This document shows positions 10,020 to 21,489 of a stretch of DNA of 64,000 nt, piece by piece (position 1 is the first letter of the stretch; the number at the start of each line of letters is the position of its first letter). Source of the DNA: Bisporella sp. PMI_857 (taxonomy: Eukaryota; Ascomycota; Leotiomycetes; Helotiales; Helotiaceae). The translations under genes were made by a program, and so were the position numbers. The notes below the pieces were generated by a model. It worked only from the letters and a program-made list of their open reading frames with translations, did not search any database and was not told the DNA's origin. The stretch covers positions 1 to 64,000 of the forward strand of contig JAJSPD010000078.1 of NCBI GenBank assembly GCA_021307315.1. Direction: 5' to 3'.

Positions 10020-12059
10020 TTAGTTTCCCGATAGAATGTCTGCTGCGATCTTCTCCGCCAAAGTATCTGAAATGATACCACAAATTAGTATTTTATTCAT
10101 CTCAGTCACTCCACATCATCTCAGAAATCACTTACAAACAGTAGCCTGTGGATGTCCCGGCGGCAGTAGTGGAAACGTACTCGCATCCACAACTCTCAAA
10201 CCAGTCACGCCAAACACTCTGGCATGGCTGTCCACTACAGCTAACGGATCATCCGCCTTCCCCATCTTGCAAGTCCCTGCCGCATGACTGATCGTGGTCG
10301 CGCTTTGCTTAATCACCTCAAGAATAGCCGCATCACTAGTGACCTCACTTCCCGGTGCGAACTCTCCTCCGCCAACAATGATTTTCTGAATCTCGGGGGT
10401 CTGGAACACCGCTCGGGCGCGTTTGAATGCTGCGATGGCGACTTCTTGGTCGCGGGGATCCGCAAGCCAGTTTGTATCTACGATAGGATTTACCGCCGTG
10501 TCCGTGCTGTTAATGGTCACGTTGCCGCGGGAGAATGGGGACATGAGACCGGCAAGTGAAGAGACGTAATTACGGCCGTCGGGTGTCAGTGAGACTAGAT
10601 TGAGGTCGAAGGGCAAGAGCTCAACATCAGGCCAGTCAGCGCCAAAAGTTGTGTCGAGCGCGGCACGCGTGGAATTGCTGACGGCGCCGGAGGGTAATTT
10701 CTCAAAAGCCACAAAATCTCCGCCAACATTAGTAAACATGCCAGTGCGGGCATTGTTGTACAAGTCTACCTGCGTGGCGGCAAAGGAAGGGTTGCTTGAC
10801 AGTTGGGAGTGCGTGGTGAGGCCAACAGCATACGCGGGACCGAAGACTATGTGGTCCCACAGGTTCTGACCAACGCCAGCGAGAGTATTTACAGGAGTGA
10901 TGCCATTGGCGCTAAGGGTGGCAGAAGGGCCAATTCCAGAGACCAGGAGGAGTTGAGGGGAACGGAAAGCGCCTGCCGAAACAATGACTTCCTTGTTGGC
11001 GGAGAGGGTATAGGCTTGCCCAGCAGTATTGACCGTCACACCAGTGGCCTTGGTGCCGCTAAACACAATGTTGGAGGCAATGGTTGACTTGTATATATAG
11101 AGATTTTTTGTTTCTAGGAGGGCTTCTCGCAGAAAGGAAGACTCGGATGTGCTGCGCACTTGGTTGGTTGTGCTTGTTTGCGAGATATATGCATAACCGA
11201 GGATGTTGCCATCAGTGAAGCCTTTAACTGCGTTAAGGCCCAAAGTTTGCAACGAGTTCTGGAACCAGGATGAGATTGCATTCACCCAGTATGGATATGA
11301 GACCTGAAGTGGCCCTCCAGAACTACTAAAGGCTGTTGTGTTGGTCAAGGCCGAGGCGTTCGCGGGCCGTCTCGAATTTTGTGGTGCATTGAAGTGGACG
11401 GACTTCTGGAAGAAAGGCTTTAGGCATTCAAAGGTATATGCGGTGTCACCCACAGCATCTGCCCATTTTTGATAGGCGCCTGCAGCACTCCTCATGTACC
11501 AGAGGAAATTCCTTGCACTGTCACCTCCTAGTGTTTTTCCAGAGGTGTAGTGTACTGAGCGTCCTCCAAAGCCCTAGATATTATGAAAAACCGTCAGCAT
11601 ATGCGTTCTGTAATAGAAAGCTGCCTTCTTTAAAGGGACAACGGAAATTTGTCCCGAGTATATACTGACAGCTTGAGGCGTTGTGAACTGATACCAGTCA
11701 ATCAGGTTATTACGTATGACTGGCTGTGCGTCTATGAAGTAGACTGCATTAGCTGGGATGTCTGTCAAATTCCCATTATCCGTCTCATAGAAGCCACCAG
11801 CCTCAATCAAGGCTACACTGAACTTCGGGTTTGCTGCAAGCCGCCTAGCCAATGTGTTTCCTGCAGTTCCACCGCCAACAATTACATAGTCAAATGTCTT
11901 TGGGAAACCAGGTACACCAAAGTGATCCCCAATAAGATTCTGACTTGTGAAAGTCTCTTGATATGAAGTATCACGTCGGTATTTCTCGCGAGGAACCAAG
12001 GCGGTTATAGTTGAAGCGAGTACAGTCGCCGCAAGTGCGGCTGAGGAAATGAACTTCAT
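10020..12059 (-). CDS. Secreted GMC oxidoreductase (FAD-dependent)
   Basis: A flavoprotein of about 630 residues in three exons. It starts with a signal peptide (MKFISSAALAATVLASTITA), so it should enter the secretory pathway. The FAD-binding DYVIVGGGTAGNTLARRL lies near residue 57, followed by IEAGG. The middle holds the second GMC signature, GAFRSPQLLLVSGIGP. The C-terminus has SHAAGTCKMG and PPGHPQATVYTLAEKIA with the two active-site histidine positions. Introns lie at about 11580-11680 and 10050-10125; the second lets the frame run to a TAA at 10020-10022. The family includes glucose and aryl-alcohol oxidases, and patulin synthase, a secreted alcohol oxidase of a toxin pathway. Beside a terpene synthase and a P450, oxidation of a terpene alcohol is plausible but unproven. 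Confidence 0.9.
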
Positions 12060-12839
12060 ATCAGAGTTATATGATGAATGTCAAGATGAAGGTTCTTGGT
12101 GTACTCTGGCCAGCAGCAATCGGCGGATATCGAGTTAATCTATAGACGTCCCAGAAACCAAACATTAAAATAAAGGTAGCAGCATGCAGCATGCAGCACG
12201 TGGGAAACGTGGCGAAAACGTGGAAAGGCTAGTAGGAATGGTAGCATGGGAGTATTGATTGGTAAGTTGCCTAGCTATTGTACAATTAATTGGTTCTTTC
12301 CCAATACTTACATGAGTACCCACATGCAGGTGGATGCAGGTGATCTCACCTGCATATAACGCATATACATCACTATTATTAGGGAGACTTGATTATACTT
12401 TTGTTATATTAAACCCGTGACTCTGTACAATGGAATTATGGAATTACGGAAATGTTTCTTCTAATTCTATAATTCACATATAGCTTTGCATAATGACTAT
12501 CCCATTGGAATACAATCAATACATGTCTAATTCGTAATCCTAGAAATGTCTAAAAAGCTAGTTTTATTGGCATTGCTGCTTTTATTGTCCGGGATGTGAA
12601 TGATACATAGTCGGAAATATTGGCCGTAACCGGGACGGCGAATTAGGAAGTTGGCTTTTGTTTTATGGGTCCCATTAGTGCGGCCTGCAGGCATTCTATG
12701 CTGATATATAAGGTTACATCCTGATTCCTTACGAGAGATAGAGTGAAACACTATCAGAAGTGGTAGAGCTACAAGCCGTTCCTAGAACGTAACAACGCCA
12801 AATACAAGGCGCTGCTTAAGAAGAGCTTCGGAGAACATT
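12060..12839. other. Divergent intergenic region, GMC/methyltransferase
   Basis: Between the divergent GMC and methyltransferase genes. It contains the ACGTGG repeats at 12197-12223 and short GCAGCAT repeats just before them (about 12178-12196). A protein-like stretch at about 12772-12848 reads SYKPFLERNNAKYKALL but is interrupted and not in frame with the methyltransferase start. No other gene is supported. Confidence 0.5.
12197..12223. promoter_or_regulatory. Triple ACGTGG motif upstream of GMC gene
   Basis: Three ACGTGG words start at 12198, 12207 and 12218, and the first is part of a CACGTG E-box. They lie about 140-165 bp upstream of the GMC start. Close spacing suggests a binding array, for example for a bHLH or bZIP factor. 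This is inference only. Confidence 0.3.
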
Positions 12840-13945
12840 ATGGCTCTTGAGTAAGTTCTTCTGACACATGACTCGCGATATTTTGGAAGCGATATTTTGG
12901 AATTAGCTTCGCTAATCAGCAATACCCAACCAGGGAGGAGAAGCAGAGAGCATACCCATTACCGGGCAAGGTAATTAGATCCGCTATCCCCGAAGACTTC
13001 GTTTATGCTAACTCTGAATGTCCCAGTCAAAAGTAGAAACCAACCGTCTAGGTATTCCCATCCGCTCCGCTCCTCGCTTCTTTCCCCCAACCGCATTATG
13101 CTCACTCTTTCAACCCATTAGACGGCCAACACGCCATCTTTACGTCACGCATTGGCGGCCTTTATCGAACGCCATTCCCCGCTAACTTCTCGCCCCCACG
13201 TACCCTCGATGTGGGTTGTGGCACTGGAATCTGGACCCGTGCCTTCGCCCGTGCACACGCGACTTCCCGCGTTGTGGGGATCGACCTTAACCCACCGTCC
13301 GAACGCTTTGTCGAGGACGAAAATATACCAGATAATTGCACCTTCGTTAAAGCTGACTTTTTCGGGGAATGGGATGACCTCGTGGCTGCGGGTAGTGGCT
13401 CAACCTTACTGAAAGCAGGTTCCGAAGATTCTTCCCTTGCTCGATATGATTTCATCTATATGCGCATGCTCATGGCCGCGGTCAGTGACTGGCCAGCCTT
13501 GCTGCGAAAGGCGTTCCAGAACCTGGCTTCCGGTGGCAGGCTCGAGCTCTTCGAGGGCCTCATGGAGATGAATGCTGAGGATGGGAGCACAGGCGAAACA
13601 AGCGCTGCGATTCGCTGGTTCCAAATGGCGCAGAGGTATATGGCCGCCCACAGAATCAAGTGGGATGCCGCGCTGGACTTACCATTGCAGCTGCGTGAGG
13701 CCGGATTTGCGGAGGTGGAGGACCAACCGGTGAAAATGACGTTGTATAGGGAAGGGAACGAGGAGAGCTGGGTGGGCGGGGATTATGCTCGTGATATGGC
13801 TGGGCTCGTGGATGGAATGGGCCAGAGGTTGAGAGCAGATCAGAGCTCGTCCTTGACTGAGACAGAGTGGGACGTGTTAGAGAGGGAAGCCAAGAGGGAA
13901 CTACTGGAGGAGCCCGAGAAGAGAGGTTTCTACACCGTACTGTAA
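12840..13945 (+). CDS. SAM-dependent methyltransferase
   Basis: A class I Rossmann methyltransferase of about 300 residues in four exons (12840-12850, 12934-12970, 13027-13051, 13122-13945). The start was chosen because ATG at 12840 joins through three GT..AG introns to LDGQHAIFTSRIGGLY and then motif I, LDVGCGTGIWTRAFA. VVGIDLNPP is the acidic-loop region after strand 2. The body resembles the fungal group annotated as UMTA/LaeA-like methyltransferases, which covers both regulators and small-molecule enzymes. There is no membrane segment or signal peptide. Its place 0.8 kb from the GMC oxidase suggests O-methylation of the cluster product. A LaeA-like regulatory role cannot be excluded. Confidence 0.85.
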
Positions 13946-14199
13946 GTTAATTGGGCATTGTGTAAGGATTTTGACACTTTGTAAACTGACTTTGAACAGA
14001 CATGTATTTCTAGCGAAGAAGATTTAAAATAACAATAGAAATCTTATAGAAATGGAAACTAATATAGCCCAAAATTGCAATTAAATCTACGAGACAGCCG
14101 GCTTCATAATCAGTCATCTTCAACCCCCTAAACAGCAAGCTCCACTCCTGCCAATCTACTTGTAGCCTCAAAACTCAACTCAAACAGCCGAGCACAACG

Positions 14200-14874
14200 C
14201 TACTGTCCGTTCTCATTTGTCGTCACAGCTGGGGGCGTCCCGATATAACTCGCCGGTTTATTTCCCAACACCGTATCAGACGCGTCCCTGTACATGGCCC
14301 AACACCCTTCGATCACCTCGGCGATGCCTGCGCTCTCCCTCACAACTCCCGAGTGCGCTAGCTCCACAACATGCATCTCTACTTTTCTAAACTCGTTCCA
14401 GTCATTCCTGAATCTCCCAGGCAATCCAGAGTTGTGTAAGAGGGCAATTATGCCGGCATTGACGGTATTTGCGGCAGCGAGCACGGTTATGGGGATGCCA
14501 GAAGCAATGGCAGTGGAGGAGGCGCCCAGCGCAGTAAGAACAGCTCCGAGAATCACCTGCAGGACGACGCAGGTACCGTAGACCAGGGTGCAGACATAGT
14601 AGTTGCGTTCGCTGCGCCGGCGAGAGACGAGGATAGATTTATAGAGCCCGTCAGGCAGAGTTTTCAGGGAAAGTAGAGGAGAAAGTTTTTCTTCGTCAGG
14701 TGAGAGGACGCCAAGCGCTTTGCAGAGTCTGATCTGCTCTGATTCATTGATTGTCCTGACGGCGTAAAGATGTGTAGTTCCATTAACTTGCTCTGAAGCT
14801 TTTGGGTTTGGGTGCACGTCATCCTTCGCTGGCTTCACTGATCCACCCCCGTGAGGTACTACTTCTTCCGGCAT
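14200..14874 (-). CDS. Fungal SLATT two-transmembrane protein
   Basis: An intronless 224-residue protein: a polar N-terminus of about 90 residues, two hydrophobic helices (YYVCTLVYGTCVVLQVILGA and GIPITVLAAANTVNAGIIALL), then RFRNDWNEFRKVEMHVVELA and a polar tail. This order matches the fungal branch of the SLATT family (SMODS and SLOG-associating 2TM effector, Pfam SLATT_fungal). In bacteria, SLATT proteins are proposed membrane-disrupting effectors of nucleotide-sensing immune systems. Fungal members are mostly single genes without known role. No SMODS or SLOG partner is visible nearby. It sits between the terpenoid genes and a FAS pseudogene. Confidence 0.75.
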   Translation of the reverse strand: MPEEVVPHGGGSVKPAKDDVHPNPKASEQVNGTTHLYAVRTINESEQIRLCKALGVLSPDEEKLSPLLSLKTLPDGLYKSILVSRRRSERNYYVCTLVYGTCVVLQVILGAVLTALGASSTAIASGIPITVLAAANTVNAGIIALLHNSGLPGRFRNDWNEFRKVEMHVVELAHSGVVRESAGIAEVIEGCWAMYRDASDTVLGNKPASYIGTPPAVTTNENGQ

Positions 14875-16937
14875 TGCATATCTCTGTCTTTTTAGAATAT
14901 TAGGTGTTTTCTCCTAGTATGGTTTTGCAGTTCACCTGCTTCTGCACCAGCGTGATGACACTTTCCAACAACTTTTTTTTAACATCCAATGAGCAAAAGA
15001 CTTGGGTTGGAACGGATCTCTCTAATAATTTTCATCATTCCTACGCCTCATGTTGGCGTCAAGGTGAAGCAACGTCGAGCATACCTGTCCCTCGGGAGAC
15101 ACAAGTAGTACTCTCTCCAGTCATTTCACGCCGAGAATGGCCATGTGGTTTCACTTGTAAGCAGCTTGTACAACTCATTTGACGTACTTGATGCTTAGAA
15201 GTAGGTTTCAACAATTATTACCCGATTATTTTGGTACGGATTAGCTCAGAACTTTAGTTTGAAAAGCCCCTGAGGCTCGAAATATAAGTGGAGAAAAGAA
15301 ATTCAGAGTAAGGGCAAAGCGCGTGCAGATATGCCGGTTAATAACGACGAGGCTTTTGTATGGTTGCTTGATATCAGCCGCGGCTTTCTCGGTTGGTCTT
15401 ACCCGACAAAACACCATGTTACTCACAAGTGATGAGATTCTGGGCTGAGTGAGCTCACGTCAGCTGAGATAGTTATTCGAACTACGCACACAGGAACTGA
15501 GTATGTATCTATTGGCTGTGGCAATCTATGGGTATTATGAGTAAGCAAATAAGGGAGCAATATAACTGGAAAGAAACAAAGCTCGGAGAAGTAAGAAAGC
15601 TTCTGAGAAGTTTTACGGCACATGACCTGATATATTTATATCGCACATTGTGGACGTGGCATATGTAACATTGTGAAACTTTCGTATGTTGCACTAAACT
15701 GGGTTTCGCAGACTTGCTTTACTTTTTATCATCAAACCAAAATTCAGAAGGGAGTGAACCACTGCGTTAAGAAATTGCAATAGTGTGCCGATTTGCGCGT
15801 TTTTGTAAGATCCTTGCATGTGTATGGCACCTAAGAGTGACAAGTCAAGATAATGATCATAAATATATATAAGTCTTTCTTTACTATCTGTAATGACCCT
15901 AGAGTATAAATGTGTGTACAAGATAGAAATTAGTCTTCAAAATAGATGGGGCCGAGCTTTGGTTCTCTGTCTTGCAATGTCAGCAATATAAACTTGCATC
16001 ATCTCAGACAGCTCCTTGCTATCACCGAGACACGGCTCGCCTTTACCGGAAAGACCACGTAGCATAACCACAAGGCCTCTACCTATCTCCAAATCATATC
16101 ACAGCATATACCGCCCGACCCGAGATAGCTGGATAAAGTTAAGTCTGCCTCTTGATCTAAGCGAGAACCTTTATAAAACTGAGGATAGTGGATCGAGTGA
16201 TAGCCCAGTTCACCGATTTCAAGTACGAAAGCTTCGGTATAAACAGACGTTGCATTATTTCGTCAGAGGGATGCGTTAGTGATAGATCTTCCACTTTAAG
16301 TATTTTAAGCAAGGTCCGGAACACAAAATGTCCTGACTTCAACTTGGTCAAGTGCTCTACCTTCCTGTGCTATCCCATGGGAGTACTGGATGTGTTAGAA
16401 TATCGCCGGTAATTTAGAAGAAATATCGAGACTTAACTTTCAACCTATAATCTTGAAGATTTTCACGCAGGAGGATAGCCTGGAGGCTGCCACTCCATCG
16501 ACCCTCCAAAAAAATGCCTATTAATACAAAGATGACAACCTCAACATCAACCTCAGAAGTCGAGTACCCGGAAGCAGCCTCGATCTTCAGTTACGCAGGA
16601 TCAACCAGATCGGTGTCAATACATGAAACCACACCGACCCTAGGCTACACGTCGCCATCACCCTAAATCACATACCGTTCCATCTCCTCTCCTCAGCTTG
16701 ACTTCCAGCTCTCAAACATTTTGCTCTCACTTCAAAATTAGCCTTGAGATCACGTATCGCGATGTCGCTTAGTAAATAAAACTATCTACAAAGGAGAGAC
16801 GTGCCTTGTTTCCGCATGTTGAAGCATTTTTGGACGAGCCCCTTGCGACGAGTCTGAGAGGTGATAAGCGAGTGTTTTATCAACTGATTTGACTTGCCAT
16901 TTCATTCTTAGATCATCCGGGAAGGCAAGAGGGCACG
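14875..16937. other. Intergenic, no gene supported
   Basis: Several short ORFs on both strands lack family features. An ATG at 16514 opens a 50-codon Ser/Thr-rich ORF that might be the decayed 5' end of the FAS-like pseudogene, but no similarity could be seen. The rest is AT-rich with no clear RNA gene or repeat. Confidence 0.5.
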
Positions 16938-19171
16938 ATGGAGGCGCTGAAAACGGCGTTTCAGGGCCTTGGGCGACAGTTCTTGTCTCCGACTGAGATT
17001 CATACGGTTGGGCATGAGATGGAAAGGGGGACGCGGCAGCAAATATTCCTCAATGGTGCGTGGTATTTCTAAAATGTTGTACCCGAATCATACACGACTC
17101 ATATCTCTTCTTCAGATTATTACACTACTCTTGGTAAGATTGGGTCCTTGAATGTATCTGGCAGGTCGGCGTTGTTGGAGGCAGCACAGACAGGAAAGAC
17201 GAAGCTATACGCCATATTTGGTGGCCAAGGAGCAGGCAATCTGTCATGTCTGAAAGAACCAAGTCAACTGTATTCTATCTACGGTTCTCTCATTGAAGAA
17301 GTTGTCGACACTGCATCAAACACCTTGAAAAGTCTCACTTCTACACCAAAAGCCTCAGGATTTCACGAGGAGTCCCGATATGATGTAAGAATCCACGCAT
17401 CCCGCAAATTTTTTTTTAAAAAAAAAATGACGATGGGGATTACAGGTCAAGAAATGGTTGACGAGACCAGAAACTATGCCGAATCCTAATCTAGTATCAA
17501 TGGCTCCCCTCAGCTTTCCCATCATTGGACTATTGGGTTTCGCACATTACACAGTTACTTGCAGGGTGATGGGCAAGACACCATGGGGAATGCGAGACTG
17601 CCTGCAAGGAATGGCAGGTCATAGCCAGGGCATAATTGTTGCAGCTGTAATTGCCTGCTCTGGATCGTGGGAGGAATACTACAAGTCTGTGGCCATAGCG
17701 ATGGAATTGCTCTTCCGCATCGGGCTTGAGAGCTACTTTGCAGTCCCAGTCTTTCCCCTGTCTCAGGCAGAAATGAGAGATAATATACAAGCCGGAGAAG
17801 GCCAGCCATCCCCAATACTTAATGTACGCGGACTCGACCAAGAGAGCCTCCAAGGTTTCATCACCGACACTAACCGAGCAGTTTCGGAAAAAGATAGTAT
17901 ATATTTGACCCTGATAAGTTCTCCAGATAATATGGTAATATCAGGACCGCCAGCTTCGCTAAAAGAACTCTGCCTTCGACTACGGGAACTCGAAGTGGGA
18001 ATAAATAGCGCCTCGCCTTTGATTCAGTACCGGTTCCTGCCCATTTCCTCCCCGTTCCACAGTCCGCATCTGCAAGATGCCGCAAAATGAGTCATTCAAA
18101 CCATCAACTCCTCGGCTCTGTTCTCAGCGAGTCGGTATCGGATTAGTATGTGCCACAGCAGTAGCGGGAAGGCATTACGGGTGGAAGACCCTCGTGATAT
18201 GACAAAGGCTCTGGCTGAAATGGTAATGACGCAACAGGTTGACTGGCCCAATATGTCCAACTTCCCGGATGCAAGTCACATCCTAGATTTCGGACCTGGC
18301 AGGGTTGCGTTACTTCAGCGACACGCAGTAATAGGCCCTAAAGCTCGTGTTATAATAGCCTCTGATCTTAGTGCAGTGTCCGACGATTTTGGCAATGAGG
18401 AAGAACTATTCTCACTTGCCCTCCACCTCCCTGAAAGCAACAGCAATTCACTATATCAGCCTTCCAAAATGCAACGACAAGATGGAATATCCAATATATC
18501 AGAAGAGGCAACAGCACCCGGCGCAGTAAAAACCGCTGCTATCTCCGGAGAGCCTATACCATCTGTACCTCAAGTAGGCCGTCCTCCTCTGGCAATACCT
18601 CAATAAAGCCATTTTCTCCATTCCTCGCCGTCAGAAAGCATTAATATATTCTAACCATCCCGCAAAGAGACCATTACCACCTCAACGACTAACCAAAGCC
18701 CAAATTTTGTCCCGGCTTCGTCACAAGCATTATCCGGCTCGCGGAGATGACTTATCTCGAGGCCTTGCACCGCTTGATCGGACTTCTTTACAATTGTGAT
18801 GAACAATGATGGCCTACTCCTCCATATTCCCAGCTAGTGGTGGACTTCGCAACACGAGCAAGAAATAGATTGGTCACGTTAACGCCTCCTGCGGTATTAA
18901 TAAAGCTCGATGATCCGTATCCTTATGGATACTGGGCTGCCTCCTCGAATGCTATCCTGAGGCTGAGGACCAGCTGCTACATCCAGAAGATGTAGAGTAT
19001 TTCATTTGGATGTGCATTGAGAATGAAGGTGTGAGCGTCGTATGGCGTGTGGATGAGAAGTTTGAGATTTGGTTTAAAGAGAATTGCATATTTAGAAGAG
19101 AAGTTGTAAAATGGAAGTCTGATGAACAATTGCAGAGAATTTGCGACCATGTGAGGAGGTACACAGATTGA
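16938..19171 (+). pseudogene. Fatty acid synthase beta-subunit pseudogene
   Basis: Two blocks match fungal FAS beta (Fas1) in order. Block 1 (16938-18450) covers the acetyltransferase domain: LYAIFGGQG, the active-site AGHSQGI, ISGPPASLKEL, FLPISSPFHSP and HILDFGPG. Two introns in it are still spliceable (after FLN and after SRYD). Block 2 (about 18655-19171) restarts at AKAQILSRL-like text (read as LTKAQILSRL), then MTYLEALHRL in another frame, and HPEDVEYFIWMC..EKFEIWFKEN from the start of the dehydratase region. The enoyl-reductase domain, about 600 residues, is missing between the blocks. A TGA at 18088-18090 breaks block 1 where the alignment has no room for an intron; CGA to TGA would explain it. 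The dehydratase and malonyl/palmitoyl transferase parts are gone. Such genes may be the general Fas1 or a cluster FAS like HexB/StcK; which one cannot be told. Confidence 0.8.
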
Positions 19172-19388
19172 AATGCACGTATAGCTAGACCTTGATTTGC
19201 ATTTGCATGGCTGGAGAATAAAGATGAAGAAATGGTAAAATGAAGATGAGCGGCAGGAAACAAACACTAAAAGAAGTCTCATAATTAGTTCTCTATCATT
19301 GCTTGTTCTGCATTCTATGCGATATCTTCCCTGGCGGTATCATGTTTTCCAAACCCCACATTAATCATCATGTCTTCTACTCTCGTAC

Positions 19389-21489
19389 CTATCTTCCAGG
19401 TGGTGGTGGTCTAGGGCCAACGATTTGTCGACGCCCACTACCTATACCCTGACTGCCTCTGTTTTGTCCATCACCTCCAGTGTATCCTGTCCATTGATTG
19501 ACATCCCACTTCCCGCCAATACCGCCGCCAATGCCATCGACGCCTGTGCCCGATGGAACCTTATTTTTGAGCTCCTTTTGGCTCTCTTCCCATTCCTGTT
19601 GTCTTCGACGCTCATTCTCCATCTCTCTTTCGAGCAGGGATTTAGAGGCCCAACCAGAAGCTTTAGTCTTGTTTTGCGAGGCAACCCTGCGTCTATCTTC
19701 TGCATCGCGTTCTGCACCACCATCAAAGCCGCCAATCTCATTTGAATAGGTGGTCTTGGGCTGGGTATTATGTGGAGCTGAATTAGTGGAAAGATATCGT
19801 TCTGTGCGGTTTTGATGTTGAGCTGGTGGAACATATTTTGCAGGATCTGGCAGAGGCCGAGAAGATGGTCCAGTATGATTTGTTTTAACTCTGACCGGCT
19901 CTGTTGGCTCAGGTAACGGTCGTGGCGACCTGGAGGGTTGTGATTCATGGCCATTTTGATGCTGAGAATCCCATTGTTGGCGAAGGTAATCACGTTCGTT
20001 CTCCCTCCATGCTTCATCACTATTCTTCCTAGATGGCGCTCGTGGTCGACTACGAGATCGGGCTCGAGACTTGGGCTCTTCCTTCTTTCGAATAGACAAG
20101 TCATGGTCCTCAATGGCTTGCCGACTGCGTGAATTCAGCCTCGTTTGCCTTTCCCGCTCATACTGGCGCTCGCGTTCACGAGCTAGTTCAAGCTCGCGCT
20201 CTAGTTCTTTCACTCGGGCGCTTTCCGGACCGCCAGTATTATCCCTTCTAACGCCATTCTCAGCTTGATATTGGCTCAAAAATTGGCCTCGTAATCGAGC
20301 GTCACTGTTCCCACGTGCTCTCTGTCGTTCGCTTTGTAACCTGGCCTCAGCTTCTCTTTCTTCCTGCTGCCTTCTTTCTTCTTCTAACTTCCACCGGCGC
20401 TCTTCTTCCTCCCATTTTCGCTTTTCCTCTTCAGCTTTTTGTCTTTCTCTCTCTCTTACTTTCCTTGTCTCCTCGGCCCAACGTCGCTCTTCCTCTATTC
20501 GAGCTCGTTCCTCTTCGGCTTGGATTTCTCCCTGTATTCTACGCTCCTCTTCCTCCGCTTGCAGCCTCAAACGCTCTTCTTCGGCTTCCTTTTCCTTTCT
20601 CTTCTTCTCTTTCTCAGCCATATTCGGCACATGCGGACCTGCGCTGGTAATTTGCCGTCGACCGCCAAATGCGACCCCTAGGTTGCCCTGACTTGCACCG
20701 CCCATATACCCGTATTGTGAGATATTCCAAGCTGGAGAGGTGGCACCCTCATCGGACTTCTTACTCCAACTGCTCACTCCTGGTGACATTGGCGCATTAC
20801 TTTTCGTCGGACTCCATCTACCACTATTCGATTCACCGGTTCGTGTTGGTGTCAAAGAGGTGGGAGGACGGGCTGACGAAGACGAATTATAAGCAGACGA
20901 TGTATTGCTCGCGTTTGAAACCCCTCTACCTCTGGCATTTCCATAGCTTCCTCCACCGACAAGCCCAGTACCTGTACCTTGAGGACTCATAACACCCCTA
21001 GACTTGCCACCGATTGGGTTTGGAAATATCGAGGGCTGGAGCCGATGCGCCGCTCTGCTGAAGGCACCGAGACACTGCAAGACTTGTGCGGGATCCTTCG
21101 ATTCGTACAAGTCAACGGTGAGAAAGACATCATGAGATTGCAGTCCAAAAGGAGGGTTTTTGCAGGCTTCAAGGAACAAGGCGATATTCTCCATTTGTAC
21201 GAATGGCATTATAGCCTTGGCTTTAAATCGCAATGTATTTGGCGCAGCGAGATTAACGAGTCTATAGAGATAGAGGATTAGTAGAGTCCTCGGCGAGATT
21301 CTATAAGCGAGAAAGCGCATACTTGCACAGAGCTACTCCATCTTTCAAACTGTCCAACAGATCAGGCTTCGCGAGGGGTTCACCAAGGGATTCTTCTATG
21401 AAAGTTCGGACCTCATTCGCAGCCTGAGGAGTGTATCTGTCCATGCGCAGCTTGCGCATATCTTTATCGAGGGAAGTTACCGATGCCAT
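19389..21489 (-). CDS. Calponin-homology (transgelin-like) coiled-coil protein
   Basis: A protein of about 680 residues in two exons. The intron lies after VALCK, and the downstream exon continues LVNLAAPN. The first 150 residues form a type-3 calponin homology domain (DSLKDGVALCKLVNL, then PFVQMENIALFL), as in yeast Scp1/transgelin, which binds actin. A Ser/Gly-rich linker follows. A calponin-family-like repeat (MGGASQGNLGVAFGGRRQIT) comes next, then a strongly charged coiled coil of about 150 residues rich in EERR/EEEK, an Arg/Ser basic part, and a Gly/Pro-rich tail that ends with a second GRRQI copy. Compared with Scp1 (about 200 residues) it is much extended. An actin-bundling or patch role is likely from the family. 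It shares a divergent promoter with the orphan at 22284. Confidence 0.85.

Noticed and set aside
15241..15921. Small minus-strand ORFs as genes
   Set aside because: AT-rich, tyrosine/isoleucine-heavy translations without features; they look like chance ORFs.
19425..20681. Plus-strand ORFs opposite the coiled coil of the CH protein
   Set aside because: They are shadows of the repetitive Glu/Arg codons on the other strand.
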